Source: Streptomyces fumanus
GTDB lineage: Bacteria; Actinomycetota; Actinomycetes; Streptomycetales; Streptomycetaceae
Reading direction: 5' to 3'
NCBI RefSeq assembly: GCF_014655295.1
Contig: NZ_BNBI01000018.1
Location: forward strand, 1 to 64,000
Length of the DNA stretch: 64,000 bases
The translations under genes were made by a program, and so were the position numbers. The notes under the pieces are model-generated. The model saw nothing but the letters and a program-made list of their open reading frames with translations. It was not told the DNA's origin and did no database searches. Below are positions 52,757 to 61,342 of this stretch, piece by piece. Position 1 is the stretch's first letter, and every line of letters starts with the position of its first letter.

Positions 52757-53926
52757 ATGTCCAAGACGGCGTACGTCCGCACCAAACCGCACCTCAACAT
52801 CGGCACCATGGGCCATGTCGACCACGGCAAGACCACCCTGACCGCCGCCATCACCAAGGTCCTCGCCGACCGCGGCCGCTCCGCCTTCGTGCCGTTCGAC
52901 CGCATCGACCGCGCCCCGGAGGAGGCCGCGCGCGGCATCACCATCAACATCGCGCACGTCGAGTACGAGACCGACACCCGGCACTACGCCCACGTCGACA
53001 TGCCCGGCCACGCCGACTACGTCAAGAACATGGTCACCGGCGCCGCCCAGCTCGACGGCGCGATCCTGGTCGTCTCCGCGCTGGACGGCATCATGCCGCA
53101 GACCGCCGAACACGTCCTGCTCGCCCGCCAGGTGGGCGTCGACCACATCGTCGTCGCCCTGAACAAGGCGGACGCCGGTGACGAGGAACTCACCGACCTC
53201 GTCGAGCTGGAGGTCCGCGAACTGCTCACCGCGCACGGCTACGGCGGCGACGCCGCCCCCGTCGTACGGGTCTCCGGGCTGCGGGCGCTGGAGGGCGACC
53301 CCCGGTGGACGGCGTCCGTGGAGGCGCTGCTCGACGCGGTGGACACCTACGTACCGATGCCCGAGCGGTATCTGGACGCGCCGTTCCTGCTGCCGGTGGA
53401 GAACGTGCTCACCATCACCGGGCGGGGCACGGTCGTGACCGGCGCCGTCGAGCGCGGCACGGTCCGGGTCGGGGACCGGGTCGAGGTGCTCGGCGCGGCC
53501 GTCGAGACGGTCGTCACCGGCCTGGAGACCTTCGGCAAGCCGATGGCGGAGGCGCAGGCCGGGGACAACGTGGCGGTACTGCTGCGGGGCGTGCCGCGGG
53601 ACGCGGTCCGGCGGGGGCACGTCGTCGCGGCGCCGGGCAGCGTGGTGCCGGCGCGGGAGTTCCGGGCGCGGGTGTATGTGCTGTCGGCGCGGGAGGGCGG
53701 GCGTTCGACGCCCGTCTCGACCGGGTACCGGCCGCAGTTCTACATCCGGACGGCCGATGTGGTGGGGGACATCGACCTCGGGGACGCGGGGGTCGCGCGG
53801 CCGGGGGAGACGGTGGACATGACCGTGTCGCTGGGGCGTGCGGTGCCGGTCGAGCCGGGGCTCGGGTTCGCCATTCGTGAGGGCGGGCGGACGGTCGGGG
53901 CGGGGACGGTGACCGAGGTTCGGTGA
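52757..53926 (+). CDS. tuf3: Elongation factor Tu, divergent third copy (EF-Tu3)
   Basis: 389 residues. GTPase motifs GHVDHGKT (19-26), DMPGH (81-85) and NKAD (136-139) are present, with the catalytic H85. Compared with ordinary EF-Tu the C of DCPGH is M82, NKCD is NKAD, and the second half is less conserved with a highly G-rich codon bias at the end. Streptomyces tuf3 is known to be transcribed in stress or amino-acid shortage rather than in fast growth, and kirromycin resistance has been studied for it. GAGGA before the ATG. Confidence 0.93.
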   Translation: MSKTAYVRTKPHLNIGTMGHVDHGKTTLTAAITKVLADRGRSAFVPFDRIDRAPEEAARGITINIAHVEYETDTRHYAHVDMPGHADYVKNMVTGAAQLDGAILVVSALDGIMPQTAEHVLLARQVGVDHIVVALNKADAGDEELTDLVELEVRELLTAHGYGGDAAPVVRVSGLRALEGDPRWTASVEALLDAVDTYVPMPERYLDAPFLLPVENVLTITGRGTVVTGAVERGTVRVGDRVEVLGAAVETVVTGLETFGKPMAEAQAGDNVAVLLRGVPRDAVRRGHVVAAPGSVVPAREFRARVYVLSAREGGRSTPVSTGYRPQFYIRTADVVGDIDLGDAGVARPGETVDMTVSLGRAVPVEPGLGFAIREGGRTVGAGTVTEVR

Positions 53927-53962
53927 GGTGCGCGGGGGACCGCGGGTTCGATGGGGCTGATC

Positions 53963-53992
53963 CGGCAGTTCCCCGCGCTCCTTCGGGGCGCC
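53963..53992. repeat. Second copy of the CGCAGTTCCCCGCG-type intergenic element
   Basis: CGGCAGTTCCCCGCG followed by CTCCTTCGGGGCGCC, 36 bp after tuf3. Shares CAGTTCCCCGCG with the element at 37750-37777. Confidence 0.55.
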
Positions 53993-54014
53993 CCCCGCCC
54001 CGCACAATGGAGGG

Positions 54015-54860
54015 GTGAACGAAGCCATACCTGTCCATCGCGTCACCGATTTCGGGACCGTCAAGCTCATGCCCGATGTCGACCGGGCGCGCGCCTGGTT
54101 GCTGACCGTGGACGGGGCGCCGCAGTCGTACGTCGACCTGGATGACCCGGCGCATCTGGAGTTCGAGTACGCGCGGCGGCTCGGGCATGTGCTGGACGCG
54201 GTCGCGGAGGCCGGGCGGGCGCTGGACGTGCTGCACCTCGGGGGCGGGGCGCTCACCCTGCCCCGGTACGTGGCCGTGACCCGGCCGGGGTCGCGGCAGG
54301 ACGTGGTGGAGGCCGACCGGGGGCTGCTGGAGCTGGTCGCCGAGCATCTGCCGCTGCCGGACGGGGCCCGGATCGCCCTGCACGCGGCCGACGCGCGGGA
54401 CTGGCTGTCGGCCGCCCCCGCGGGCTCGGCCGACGTGCTGGTCGCCGACGTCTTCGGCGGCTCCCGGGTGCCCGCGCACCTGACCTCGACGGAGTACGCG
54501 GGGGAGGTGGCGCGGGTGCTGCGGGCGGACGGGGTCTACCTGGCCAACCTCGCCGACGGGGCGCCGTTCGCCTTCCTGCGCTCGCAGTTGGCGACCTTCG
54601 CCGCGCACTTCGCGGAACTGGTGCTGATCGCCGAGCCGGGTGTGCTGCGCGGGCGGCGCTTCGGCAACGCCGTGCTGGTCGCCGCCCACCGGCCGCTCGA
54701 CGCGGGCGCGCTGGCCCGGCGCACCGCCGCCGACGCCTTCCCCGCCCGGGTGGAACACGGCGCCGCGCTGCGGGCCTTCACCGGCGACGCGCGGCCGGTG
54801 CGGGACGCGGACGCGGTGCCGTCACCCGAGCCCCCCGAGGGCGCGTTCGGCATCGGGTGA
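54015..54860 (+). CDS. Spermidine-synthase-like methyltransferase-fold protein
   Basis: 281 residues. It has the spermidine synthase Rossmann fold: VLHLGGGALTLPRYVA (about residues 75-90), acidic DVVEAD (97-102) and ADVLVADVFGG (139-149). The aspartates used for polyamine binding are not clearly retained, and there is no attached membrane domain. It probably binds an adenosyl cofactor; true activity unknown. CACAAT six bases before the GTG fits a leaderless start. Its last 39 nt overlap the MFS gene. Confidence 0.83.
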   Translation: MNEAIPVHRVTDFGTVKLMPDVDRARAWLLTVDGAPQSYVDLDDPAHLEFEYARRLGHVLDAVAEAGRALDVLHLGGGALTLPRYVAVTRPGSRQDVVEADRGLLELVAEHLPLPDGARIALHAADARDWLSAAPAGSADVLVADVFGGSRVPAHLTSTEYAGEVARVLRADGVYLANLADGAPFAFLRSQLATFAAHFAELVLIAEPGVLRGRRFGNAVLVAAHRPLDAGALARRTAADAFPARVEHGAALRAFTGDARPVRDADAVPSPEPPEGAFGIG

Positions 54861-56129
54861 CTCCTGCGGGCCGGTGGACTCCCCCGGGGTGCGCCGCGTC
54901 ACCGGGGTCGTGCGGCGGCGCAGGTCGCGGACGTCCGGGACGCACAGCACCGCCGCCGTGACCACCACGACCAGCACCGCGCACCCCCACAGGGACGCCG
55001 TCCGGCCGAAGGCCGTCTCCGCCGGGCCGGCCAGCGCGGTCGCCAGCGGCACCAGCGCCACCGAGCCGAACCAGTCGTACGCCGAGACCCGCGACAGCTT
55101 CTCCTCCGGCACCTCCTGGTGCAGGGCGGTCATCCAGGAGACCCCGAACACCTCCACCGTCACGCCGGTCACGAACATCACCGCGCACAGCACCCCGGCC
55201 GGCACCGGCACCGCCAGCGCGGCCGAGGGCAGGGCCAGCGGGAACACGCACAGGGTGCCGGCGAGCAGCAGGCGGCGCGGTCTCCAGCGGGTCATCAGCA
55301 GCGCCCCGCCGACCGTGCCCGCGCCGAACGCGGCCAGCGCCAGGCCCCAGGGACCGGCGCCGCCCAGCTCGTCCCGGGCGACCAGCGGACCGTAGACCGC
55401 CTCGGCGGCGCCCACCACCGCGTTGGCGAGGGAGAACTGGACGACGATGCTCCACAGCCAGGGCCGTCCGCTGAACTCCCGCCAGCCTTCCCGCAGATCG
55501 GAGAGCAGCCCGCCGCCCGGCGCCCGCGCCGGTATGTGACCGACGTCGAGGAAGGCCCGCAGCGCCCCGGCGACTGCGAAGGCCGCCGCGTCCGCCACCA
55601 GCACCCAGCCCGGCCCCAGCGCGGCGACCATCGCCCCGCCCAGCGCCGCGCCGCCCAGGCCCGCGCCGTGCATCGCCATCCGGTACACCGCGAACGCCCG
55701 CCCGGCCTGCTCGCCCCGGACCGAGGAGAGCAGCATGCCTTCGGAGGCCGGGCCGAAGAACGCCTGGCCGGTGCCGCCCAGCGCGGTCAGCAGCATCATC
55801 TGCCACAGCCTCGGCTCGCCGGTGAGCACCAGCAGGCCGAACGCGCCCTGCGACAGGCAGTTCAGCGCGTTCGCCGCGACCATCACCCGGTGCCGGGGCA
55901 CCCGGTCCGCTATCGCGCCGCCGACCAGCAGGAACAGCACCAGCGGCAGGGTGCGGGCGGCGGCCACCAGACCCACGTCACCGCCGTCGCCGCCCGCCTG
56001 AAGGACCGCGAAGGCGGCGGCGATCAGCGCGCCGCTGCTGCCGAGGCCGGTGACCACCGCGGCGGCGGTCAGCAGCGTGTAGTTGCGGCCCGCCCAGGCG
56101 GGACGGCGGAGGAGGGGACGATTCGGCAC
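54822..56129 (-). CDS. MFS transporter
   Basis: 435 residues, twelve hydrophobic segments, major facilitator superfamily of the enterobactin/macrolide exporter type, with GGAIADRVPRHRVMVAANAL (loop 2-3). Substrate unknown. GTG 56129 was chosen because GATAGT lies just upstream; an in-frame ATG at 56165 would extend it by 12 residues. Convergent overlap with the previous gene. Confidence 0.87.
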   Translation of the reverse strand: MPNRPLLRRPAWAGRNYTLLTAAAVVTGLGSSGALIAAAFAVLQAGGDGGDVGLVAAARTLPLVLFLLVGGAIADRVPRHRVMVAANALNCLSQGAFGLLVLTGEPRLWQMMLLTALGGTGQAFFGPASEGMLLSSVRGEQAGRAFAVYRMAMHGAGLGGAALGGAMVAALGPGWVLVADAAAFAVAGALRAFLDVGHIPARAPGGGLLSDLREGWREFSGRPWLWSIVVQFSLANAVVGAAEAVYGPLVARDELGGAGPWGLALAAFGAGTVGGALLMTRWRPRRLLLAGTLCVFPLALPSAALAVPVPAGVLCAVMFVTGVTVEVFGVSWMTALHQEVPEEKLSRVSAYDWFGSVALVPLATALAGPAETAFGRTASLWGCAVLVVVVTAAVLCVPDVRDLRRRTTPVTRRTPGESTGPQESPDAERALGGLG

Positions 56130-56208
56130 CCGGTGACTATCGCCGCGGCGGACCCGACTTGCCAAATGCGATTCCGGCCGTTCCCGCGCGGTCGGGCCGC
56201 CCCCGGCC

Positions 56209-57231
56209 TCAGGAGTCCGTGGGCGGCTCCTCCGTGAGACGCACGGTGCTCAGGATCTTCCGCACGGTCGCCTCCGGGATCTCCTCGTCGACGCCCTTGG
56301 CGCCGTACAGGTTCCAGGTGACGAAGTCGCCCGCGCCGTTCTTGAACGCGAACGTGATCGCCTTGCCGTCGGTGGCGCACTTCCCCTTCTGCGGGGTGTT
56401 CTCCGAGTACGCCGTGGCGACGCTGCCCTTGATGCCGGACGCCGTGGTGTACGGCTTCGGCTTGCCGTACTTCACGCTCTTCTTGTCCGGCTGGGTGTAA
56501 CCGCCGTAGATCCACCACGGCACCCGCGTCTCGGCGGCCATCTCGGTGTCCTTGGCGCCGCTCTCGCCCCGGGTGCCGGCGGTGGCCAGGGCGGTGTCCT
56601 CCTCCCGGCCGTCCTTGTCGTCGTCGCTGGTGCACCACTTGGACTTCAGATAGGCGGGGGCGGTGACGCTGGTGCGGTCCAGCGTTCCGTCCTTCTCCTC
56701 CCATTCGAAGCCGACGCTGGTCCCGGTGTTCTCGATCTCCCATTCGGCGGGTACGTCGAACATGGTGCCGAACCGGGGGTTGGCGACGACCTTCCAGCCG
56801 GGGACGGTGGCCTTCAGCTCCTCGCCGCCGCGCGGGTTGTCGGCGCTGCCGGAGGCGCTGGGCTCGGCCGGCTTCTCCGGCTCCGCCGAGCGGCTCGCCG
56901 ACGGCTTGGCGTCCTTGCCCTCCGCCTCGTCGCCCTTGTCGCCGCCCAGCACCAGGAACCCGGTGACACCGGCGGCGACCACCACGGCGGTGGCCGCCAC
57001 GATCGCGACCAGCTTGGTCCGGTTCCCGCCACCCCCGCCGGGGCCGCCGGGACCCGGCCGCGGCGCCCCCGCGGGCTGCGCGGGACCCCACTGCGGGCTC
57101 CCCGGGTAGGTGGGGGTCTGCTGGTAGCCGGGCTGCTGATACGGATTCGGCTGCTGGTACCCCGGCTGCTGGTAAGGGTTGTTCGCTTGCGGGTTCTGCT
57201 CGCCCCCGGGCGGCTGCTGTCCTGGCCACAT
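56209..57231 (-). CDS. Membrane-anchored protein with Gln/Pro-rich N-terminus
   Basis: 340 residues. N-terminal 75 residues are Gln/Pro/Gly/Tyr-rich and contain an 11-residue repeat (NPYQQPGYQQP twice), followed by one transmembrane helix (LVAIVAATAVVVAAGVTGFL, about 92-112) and a large extracellular domain of unknown fold with ATVPGWKVVANPRFGTMFDV. This layout is common for Streptomyces surface proteins. TAGGGT lies eight bases before the ATG. Homology to a named family is not clear to me. Confidence 0.8.
   Translation of the reverse strand: MWPGQQPPGGEQNPQANNPYQQPGYQQPNPYQQPGYQQTPTYPGSPQWGPAQPAGAPRPGPGGPGGGGGNRTKLVAIVAATAVVVAAGVTGFLVLGGDKGDEAEGKDAKPSASRSAEPEKPAEPSASGSADNPRGGEELKATVPGWKVVANPRFGTMFDVPAEWEIENTGTSVGFEWEEKDGTLDRTSVTAPAYLKSKWCTSDDDKDGREEDTALATAGTRGESGAKDTEMAAETRVPWWIYGGYTQPDKKSVKYGKPKPYTTASGIKGSVATAYSENTPQKGKCATDGKAITFAFKNGAGDFVTWNLYGAKGVDEEIPEATVRKILSTVRLTEEPPTDS
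57115..57180 (-). repeat. 33-bp tandem repeat in the Gln/Pro-rich membrane protein gene
   Basis: Two adjacent copies encoding NPYQQPGYQQP/T (residues 18-39). It is probably variable between strains. Confidence 0.7.
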
Positions 57232-57356
57232 GGGCAGCAACCCTAGCCGCGCCGAGGACACGATTCGGTCACCGGGCTTTGTCAGGGACGTACCGAATCC
57301 GGTCCCCGCTCAGGGGCCCCTGGCCCCGGAAGCTACTCGCGGGTAACGTGGCGGGC

Positions 57357-57809
57357 ATGAGCGCAGAGCAGATGTCCATCGGCGAGTTGCTCGCCGCCAC
57401 GGTGCCGATGGTGCGGACCCTGAACCTGGAGTACCTGGAGACCGGTCCGGACAAGGCGGTGCTGGCCCTGCCGGACCAGAGCGAGTACCGCAACCACGTG
57501 GGCGGGCCGCACGCCGGGGCGATGTTCACGCTGGGCGAGTCGGCCAGCGGCGCGATCGTGCTGGCCGCCTTCGGTGATCAGCTCGCGCGGGCCGTGCCGC
57601 TGCCGGTCACCGCGGAGATCGCGTTCAAGAAGCTGGCGCTGGGCCCGGTCACCGCCACCGCGACGCTGGGCCGGCCGATCGCCGAGGTGGTCGCGGAGCT
57701 GGACGCGGGCAGCCGCCCCGAGTTCCCGGTGAGCGTCACCATCCAGCGGGCGGACGGCGCGGTGACCGGCGAGATGACGGTCGTCTGGACGCTGCGGCCG
57801 AACGGCTGA
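57357..57809 (+). CDS. Hotdog-fold thioesterase-like protein (DUF4442)
   Basis: 150 residues with hotdog features: NHVGGPHAGAMFTLGESASG (about residues 44-63) as the active-site helix, then FKKLALGPVTATATL. It probably hydrolyses acyl-CoA or acyl-carrier substrates; specificity unknown. TAACGT at 57344-57349, seven bases before the ATG, suggests a leaderless mRNA. Confidence 0.87.
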   Translation: MSAEQMSIGELLAATVPMVRTLNLEYLETGPDKAVLALPDQSEYRNHVGGPHAGAMFTLGESASGAIVLAAFGDQLARAVPLPVTAEIAFKKLALGPVTATATLGRPIAEVVAELDAGSRPEFPVSVTIQRADGAVTGEMTVVWTLRPNG

Positions 57810-57959
57810 GGGGGCCGGACCGGGGGAGGGGACGGTCGGGCCGGCCCCCGGGGACCTCGGGCGAGGTCGGCCGGGGACCTCCGGCGCGGGACGCACGCCG
57901 GTGCGGTGACGCAGTACGCTTCCCGGGACAGCAGGACGCGCGAATCGGAGGGTCTGGCG

Positions 57960-58598
57960 TTGCACGTCCAGGAGTGGCTCGACACCGTGCCGGCGGCGGC
58001 CGTCTACGCGGTCGTGGGACTTGTCATCGGACTGGAGAGCCTCGGCATCCCCCTGCCCGGCGAGATCATCCTGGTGTCGGCGGCGCTGCTGTCGTCCCAG
58101 CACGGCGGCATCGACCCGTTCGTCCTCGGCCTCTGCGCCACCGCCGGAGCCGTGATCGGCGACTCCATCGGCTACGCCATCGGCCGCAAGGGCGGACGGC
58201 CGCTGCTGGCCTGGCTGGGCCGGAAGTTCCCCCGCCACTTCAGCGAGGGCCATGTCGCCACCGCCGAGCGGTCCTTCCAGAAGTGGGGCATGTGGGCGGT
58301 GTTCTTCGGCCGCTTCATCGCCCTGCTGCGCATCTTCGCGGGCCCGCTGGCCGGTGTGCTGCACATGCCGTACTGGAAGTTCCTCATCGCCAACGTGCTC
58401 GGCGGCATCGCCTGGGCCGGCGGCACCACCGCCGTCATCTACTACGTCGGCGTCGTCGCCGAGTCCTGGCTGAAGCGGTTCTCCTGGCTGGGCCTGGTCG
58501 TGGCCGCCCTGATCGGCCTCACCTCGATGCTGGTCCTCAAGCGCAAGGCGAAGAAGGCCCAGGCGGCCCTTCCGGCACCGGAGGCGGAGACGCCGTAA
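57960..58598 (+). CDS. DedA-family membrane protein
   Basis: 212 residues, five to six membrane segments, SNARE-associated/DedA fold: GLESLGIPLPGEIILVSAAL, GDSIGYAIGRKGG and FFGRFIALLRIFAGPLAG. These are thought to move lipid carriers. TTG 57960 has a strong GGAGGG (57947-57952); GTG 57906 would lie before the likely transcription start (TACGCT -10 at 57915-57920) and is rejected. Confidence 0.88.
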   Translation: MHVQEWLDTVPAAAVYAVVGLVIGLESLGIPLPGEIILVSAALLSSQHGGIDPFVLGLCATAGAVIGDSIGYAIGRKGGRPLLAWLGRKFPRHFSEGHVATAERSFQKWGMWAVFFGRFIALLRIFAGPLAGVLHMPYWKFLIANVLGGIAWAGGTTAVIYYVGVVAESWLKRFSWLGLVVAALIGLTSMLVLKRKAKKAQAALPAPEAETP

Positions 58599-58650
58599 GG
58601 GGCGCGGGGCACCGCGCGGCCGGCCACCGTGGACCCCCGCCCCGCGCCCC
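58599..58650. terminator. Bidirectional terminator between dedA-like gene and gamma carbonic anhydrase
   Basis: Perfect 11-bp arms GGGGCGCGGGG (58599-58609) and CCCCGCGCCCC (58640-58650), between two convergent genes. Confidence 0.85.
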
Positions 58651-58654
58651 GCGG

Positions 58655-59185
58655 TCACCCCTCGTGCACCGCACGGTGCTCGCCCGCCAGCGCCGTGTAC
58701 AGCGTGCCGTTGAGCGTCAGCCCCTCCCGCTCCTCCTCCGTCAGCGCCCTGCGCACCTTCGCCGGCACCCCCGCCACCAGTGACCCCGGCGGCACCCGCA
58801 TCCCCTGCGGCACCAGCGCCTGCGCCGCCACCAGCGACCCCGCGCCGATCACCGCCCCGTTGAGCACCGTCGCGCCCATCCCGATCAGGCAGTCGTCCTC
58901 GACGGCCGCCCCGTGCACCACCGCGTTGTGCCCGATGGAGACCCGCTCGCCGACGGTTACGGGGAAGCCGGGGTCGGCGTGGAGCGTGCAGTTGTCCTGG
59001 ACGTTGCTGCCCGCCCCGACCGTGATCCGCTCGACGTCGCCGCGCAGCACCGCGCCGTACCAGACGCTCGCCCCCGCGTGCAGCGTCACGTCCCCGATCA
59101 CGGTGGCCCCCGGCGCCACGAACGCCTCCTGGTCCACCTTCGGTTCCCTGCCGCCGATGCCCGTGATCAGCGCCTTGTGCGTCAT
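58655..59185 (-). CDS. Gamma-class carbonic anhydrase-like hexapeptide protein
   Basis: 176 residues of left-handed beta helix. Zinc ligands H69, H86 and H91 are all present (CTLHADPG and SIGHNAVVHG), spaced as in archaeal Cam. It may interconvert CO2 and bicarbonate; many relatives (YrdA, PaaY) have low or unknown activity. GGAGGCGAG precedes ATG 59185. Confidence 0.9.
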   Translation of the reverse strand: MTHKALITGIGGREPKVDQEAFVAPGATVIGDVTLHAGASVWYGAVLRGDVERITVGAGSNVQDNCTLHADPGFPVTVGERVSIGHNAVVHGAAVEDDCLIGMGATVLNGAVIGAGSLVAAQALVPQGMRVPPGSLVAGVPAKVRRALTEEEREGLTLNGTLYTALAGEHRAVHEG

Positions 59186-59293
59186 CGCTCGCCTCCTGGT
59201 CGGATGATGTACGGCACCGTACGCCACCCGGTGGGGTGAAGATCACAGCCGTCCGGGTCCGACGCCGCGCGGCGCGCTGAGTACCGTGAGCGG

Positions 59294-60058
59294 GTGCCCA
59301 AGCGCAGAAACTCGTTCTCCTCCTGGCGGCGCCGCCTCGCCCAGCGGGCCGTGCACGCGGGCTGGGCCTGGGCGCAGCGCACCGGCTCGGTCACCGCCGA
59401 GCACCCCGGGCGGTTCCGCTTCGGCGCGCTCGGCACCGGCACCCGGCTCGCCTTCCCGCTCGGCACGATCTTCGGCGAACCCTGGATCCACCTGGGCTCC
59501 CACTGCATCATCGGCGAACAGGTCACCCTGACCGCCGGTCTGATGCCCGACCTCGACCTCGGCCCGGAGCCGATCCTGCGCATCGGCGACGGCGTGGTCC
59601 TCGGCCGCGGCAGCCACGTCATCGCCGACACCACCGTCACCATCGCCGGCGACTGCTACTTCGGGCCGTACGTCTACGTCACCTCCACGAACCACTCCTA
59701 CGACGACCCGCACCAGCCCATCGGCAAGCAGTGGCCGCGGATGGAGCCGGTCGAGATCGGCCCCGGCTGCTGGGTCGGCACCGGCGCGGTGATCCTGCCC
59801 GGCGCGCGGATCGGCCGGAACGTGGTGGTGGCCGCCGGCGCGGTGGTCCGCGGCACGGTGCCCGACCACGCCGTGGTGGCCGGCGCCCCCGCCCGCGTCG
59901 TACGGCGCTGGACGCCCGAGGACGGCTGGCAGCCGCCGCTGCGCACCCCGGCGCCGGTGCCGATCCCGGACGGGGTGACCCCGGCGCAGTTGCGCGCGCT
60001 GTCCCTGCTGGACGAGGAGACGGCGACCGCCCTGGCCCGGCTCGACACCGAGTCCTGA
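59294..60058 (+). CDS. Hexapeptide-repeat acyltransferase
   Basis: 254 residues. A basic N-terminus, then a left-handed beta helix (about 55-200) with the acetyltransferase active-site stretch YVTSTNHSYDDPHQPIGKQW (H near 135) and NVVVAAGAVVRGTVPDHAVV. It probably acetylates a sugar or antibiotic. TACCGT (59282-59287) six bases before the GTG gives a leaderless start. Confidence 0.88.
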   Translation: MPKRRNSFSSWRRRLAQRAVHAGWAWAQRTGSVTAEHPGRFRFGALGTGTRLAFPLGTIFGEPWIHLGSHCIIGEQVTLTAGLMPDLDLGPEPILRIGDGVVLGRGSHVIADTTVTIAGDCYFGPYVYVTSTNHSYDDPHQPIGKQWPRMEPVEIGPGCWVGTGAVILPGARIGRNVVVAAGAVVRGTVPDHAVVAGAPARVVRRWTPEDGWQPPLRTPAPVPIPDGVTPAQLRALSLLDEETATALARLDTES

Positions 60059-60149
60059 ACGGGCCGCGCAGTACAGTGCGGTGCGCGAGCGGGCACCGCC
60101 GGACGCCGTGCGACCCCACCCCCGCACCCCCGCGAACGATGGACGGAAC

Positions 60150-60722
60150 GTGTCGGACCTCGACCTGCTGACCCAGTCCCTGGCGCGCAACGTCAGACGC
60201 TGGCGCGCCGAGCGCGGCTTCACCCTGGACACCCTCGCCGCCCGCGCCGGGGTCAGCCGGGGCATGCTCATCCAGATCGAACAGGCCCGCACCAACCCCA
60301 GCCTCGGCACCGTCGTCAAGATCGGTGACGCGCTCGGCGTCAGCATCACCACGCTGCTCGACTGCGAGCAGGGCCCCAAAGTCCGGATCGTCCCCGCCGA
60401 CCAGGCGGTCCGGCTCTGGCACACCGACGCGGGCAGCTTCAACCGGCTGCTCGCGGGCACCGAGGCGCCCGGCCCGCTGGAGCTGTGGGAGTGGCGGCTG
60501 ATGCCGGGCGAGTCCAGCCCCTCCGACCCGCACCCCGCGGGCACGGTCGAGCTGGTGCACGTCACGGCCGGGGAGCTGACCCTCACCGTGGACGGCGCCG
60601 AGCACCGCGTACCGGCCGGGTCGAGCGCCTCCTTCGAGGCCGACGCCCCGCACACGTACGGCAACACCGGCGGCACCCCCATGGAAATGATCATGGCGGT
60701 GTCGGTGCCGCCCGTGCGGTGA
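60150..60722 (+). CDS. XRE-family regulator with cupin domain
   Basis: 190 residues. Lambda-repressor-like helix-turn-helix (about 8-65: TLDTLAARAGVSRGMLIQIE) and a C-terminal cupin_2 barrel (about 105-185: HPAGTVELVHVTAGELTLTV). This combination senses small molecules. GGACGGA before GTG 60150; a TACAGT near 60071 may be the -10. Confidence 0.9.
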   Translation: MSDLDLLTQSLARNVRRWRAERGFTLDTLAARAGVSRGMLIQIEQARTNPSLGTVVKIGDALGVSITTLLDCEQGPKVRIVPADQAVRLWHTDAGSFNRLLAGTEAPGPLELWEWRLMPGESSPSDPHPAGTVELVHVTAGELTLTVDGAEHRVPAGSSASFEADAPHTYGNTGGTPMEMIMAVSVPPVR

Positions 60723-60757
60723 GCGGCCGCCCGGCGGCTCTTGTTAGCGTGACGGGC

Positions 60758-61315
60758 ATGCACCCACCTCTCGGCGACTTCGACCGCGCTCTTCCCGCCC
60801 CGGACTGCCTCGACGAGCTGACCCGCCCGGTCGCCGACGCCGTGCGCCACTGGCGCGGCAGCGTCCCCGCCGAGCAGATCGTCTACGTCGACACCGAACC
60901 GGAGTGGGCCGACACCGCCACCTTCGTCGAGCACTACGGCCGCGACCTGCTGGAGCGGTCCGCCAACTGCGTGGTCGTCACCGGCAAGCGCGGCGGCGGG
61001 ACCACCCTCGCGGCGTGTGTCGTGCTGTCCACCACCCGGGTCGACGTCAACGGCGTCGTCCGCCGCCATCTCGGCGCCCGCAAGGCGTCGTTCGCGCCGA
61101 TGGACACCGCGACCGGCGAGACCGGCATGGAGTACGGCGGCATCACCCCGGTCGGGCTGCCCGCGCACTGGCCGGTCCTGGTGGACGCGGCCGTCGCCGA
61201 CCTGCCCTACGTGCTGGTCGGCAGCGGACGCCGGCGCGGCAAACTGCTGGTGCCGGGCAAGGCGTTCACCGAACTGCCGGGCGCCGTCGTCCTGGAGGGG
61301 CTCGGCGTCGCCTGA
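60758..61315 (+). CDS. YbaK/EbsC-family aminoacyl-tRNA deacylase-like protein
   Basis: 185 residues with the YbaK/ProX editing fold: SANCVVVTGKRGGGTTLAAC, RRHLGARKASFAPMDTATGE and MEYGGITPVGLPAHWPVLVD. Such proteins clear mischarged tRNAs. TAGCGT at 60745-60750, seven bases before the ATG, indicates leaderless mRNA. Confidence 0.9.
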   Translation: MHPPLGDFDRALPAPDCLDELTRPVADAVRHWRGSVPAEQIVYVDTEPEWADTATFVEHYGRDLLERSANCVVVTGKRGGGTTLAACVVLSTTRVDVNGVVRRHLGARKASFAPMDTATGETGMEYGGITPVGLPAHWPVLVDAAVADLPYVLVGSGRRRGKLLVPGKAFTELPGAVVLEGLGVA

Positions 61316-61342
61316 CCGGGGGCGCGGCCGCCGTCCGGCCGG

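Noticed and set aside
57906..57959. GTG 57906 as the start of the DedA gene
   Set aside because: It lies before a TACGCT -10 box, and TTG 57960 has the GGAGGG site and the family-type start.
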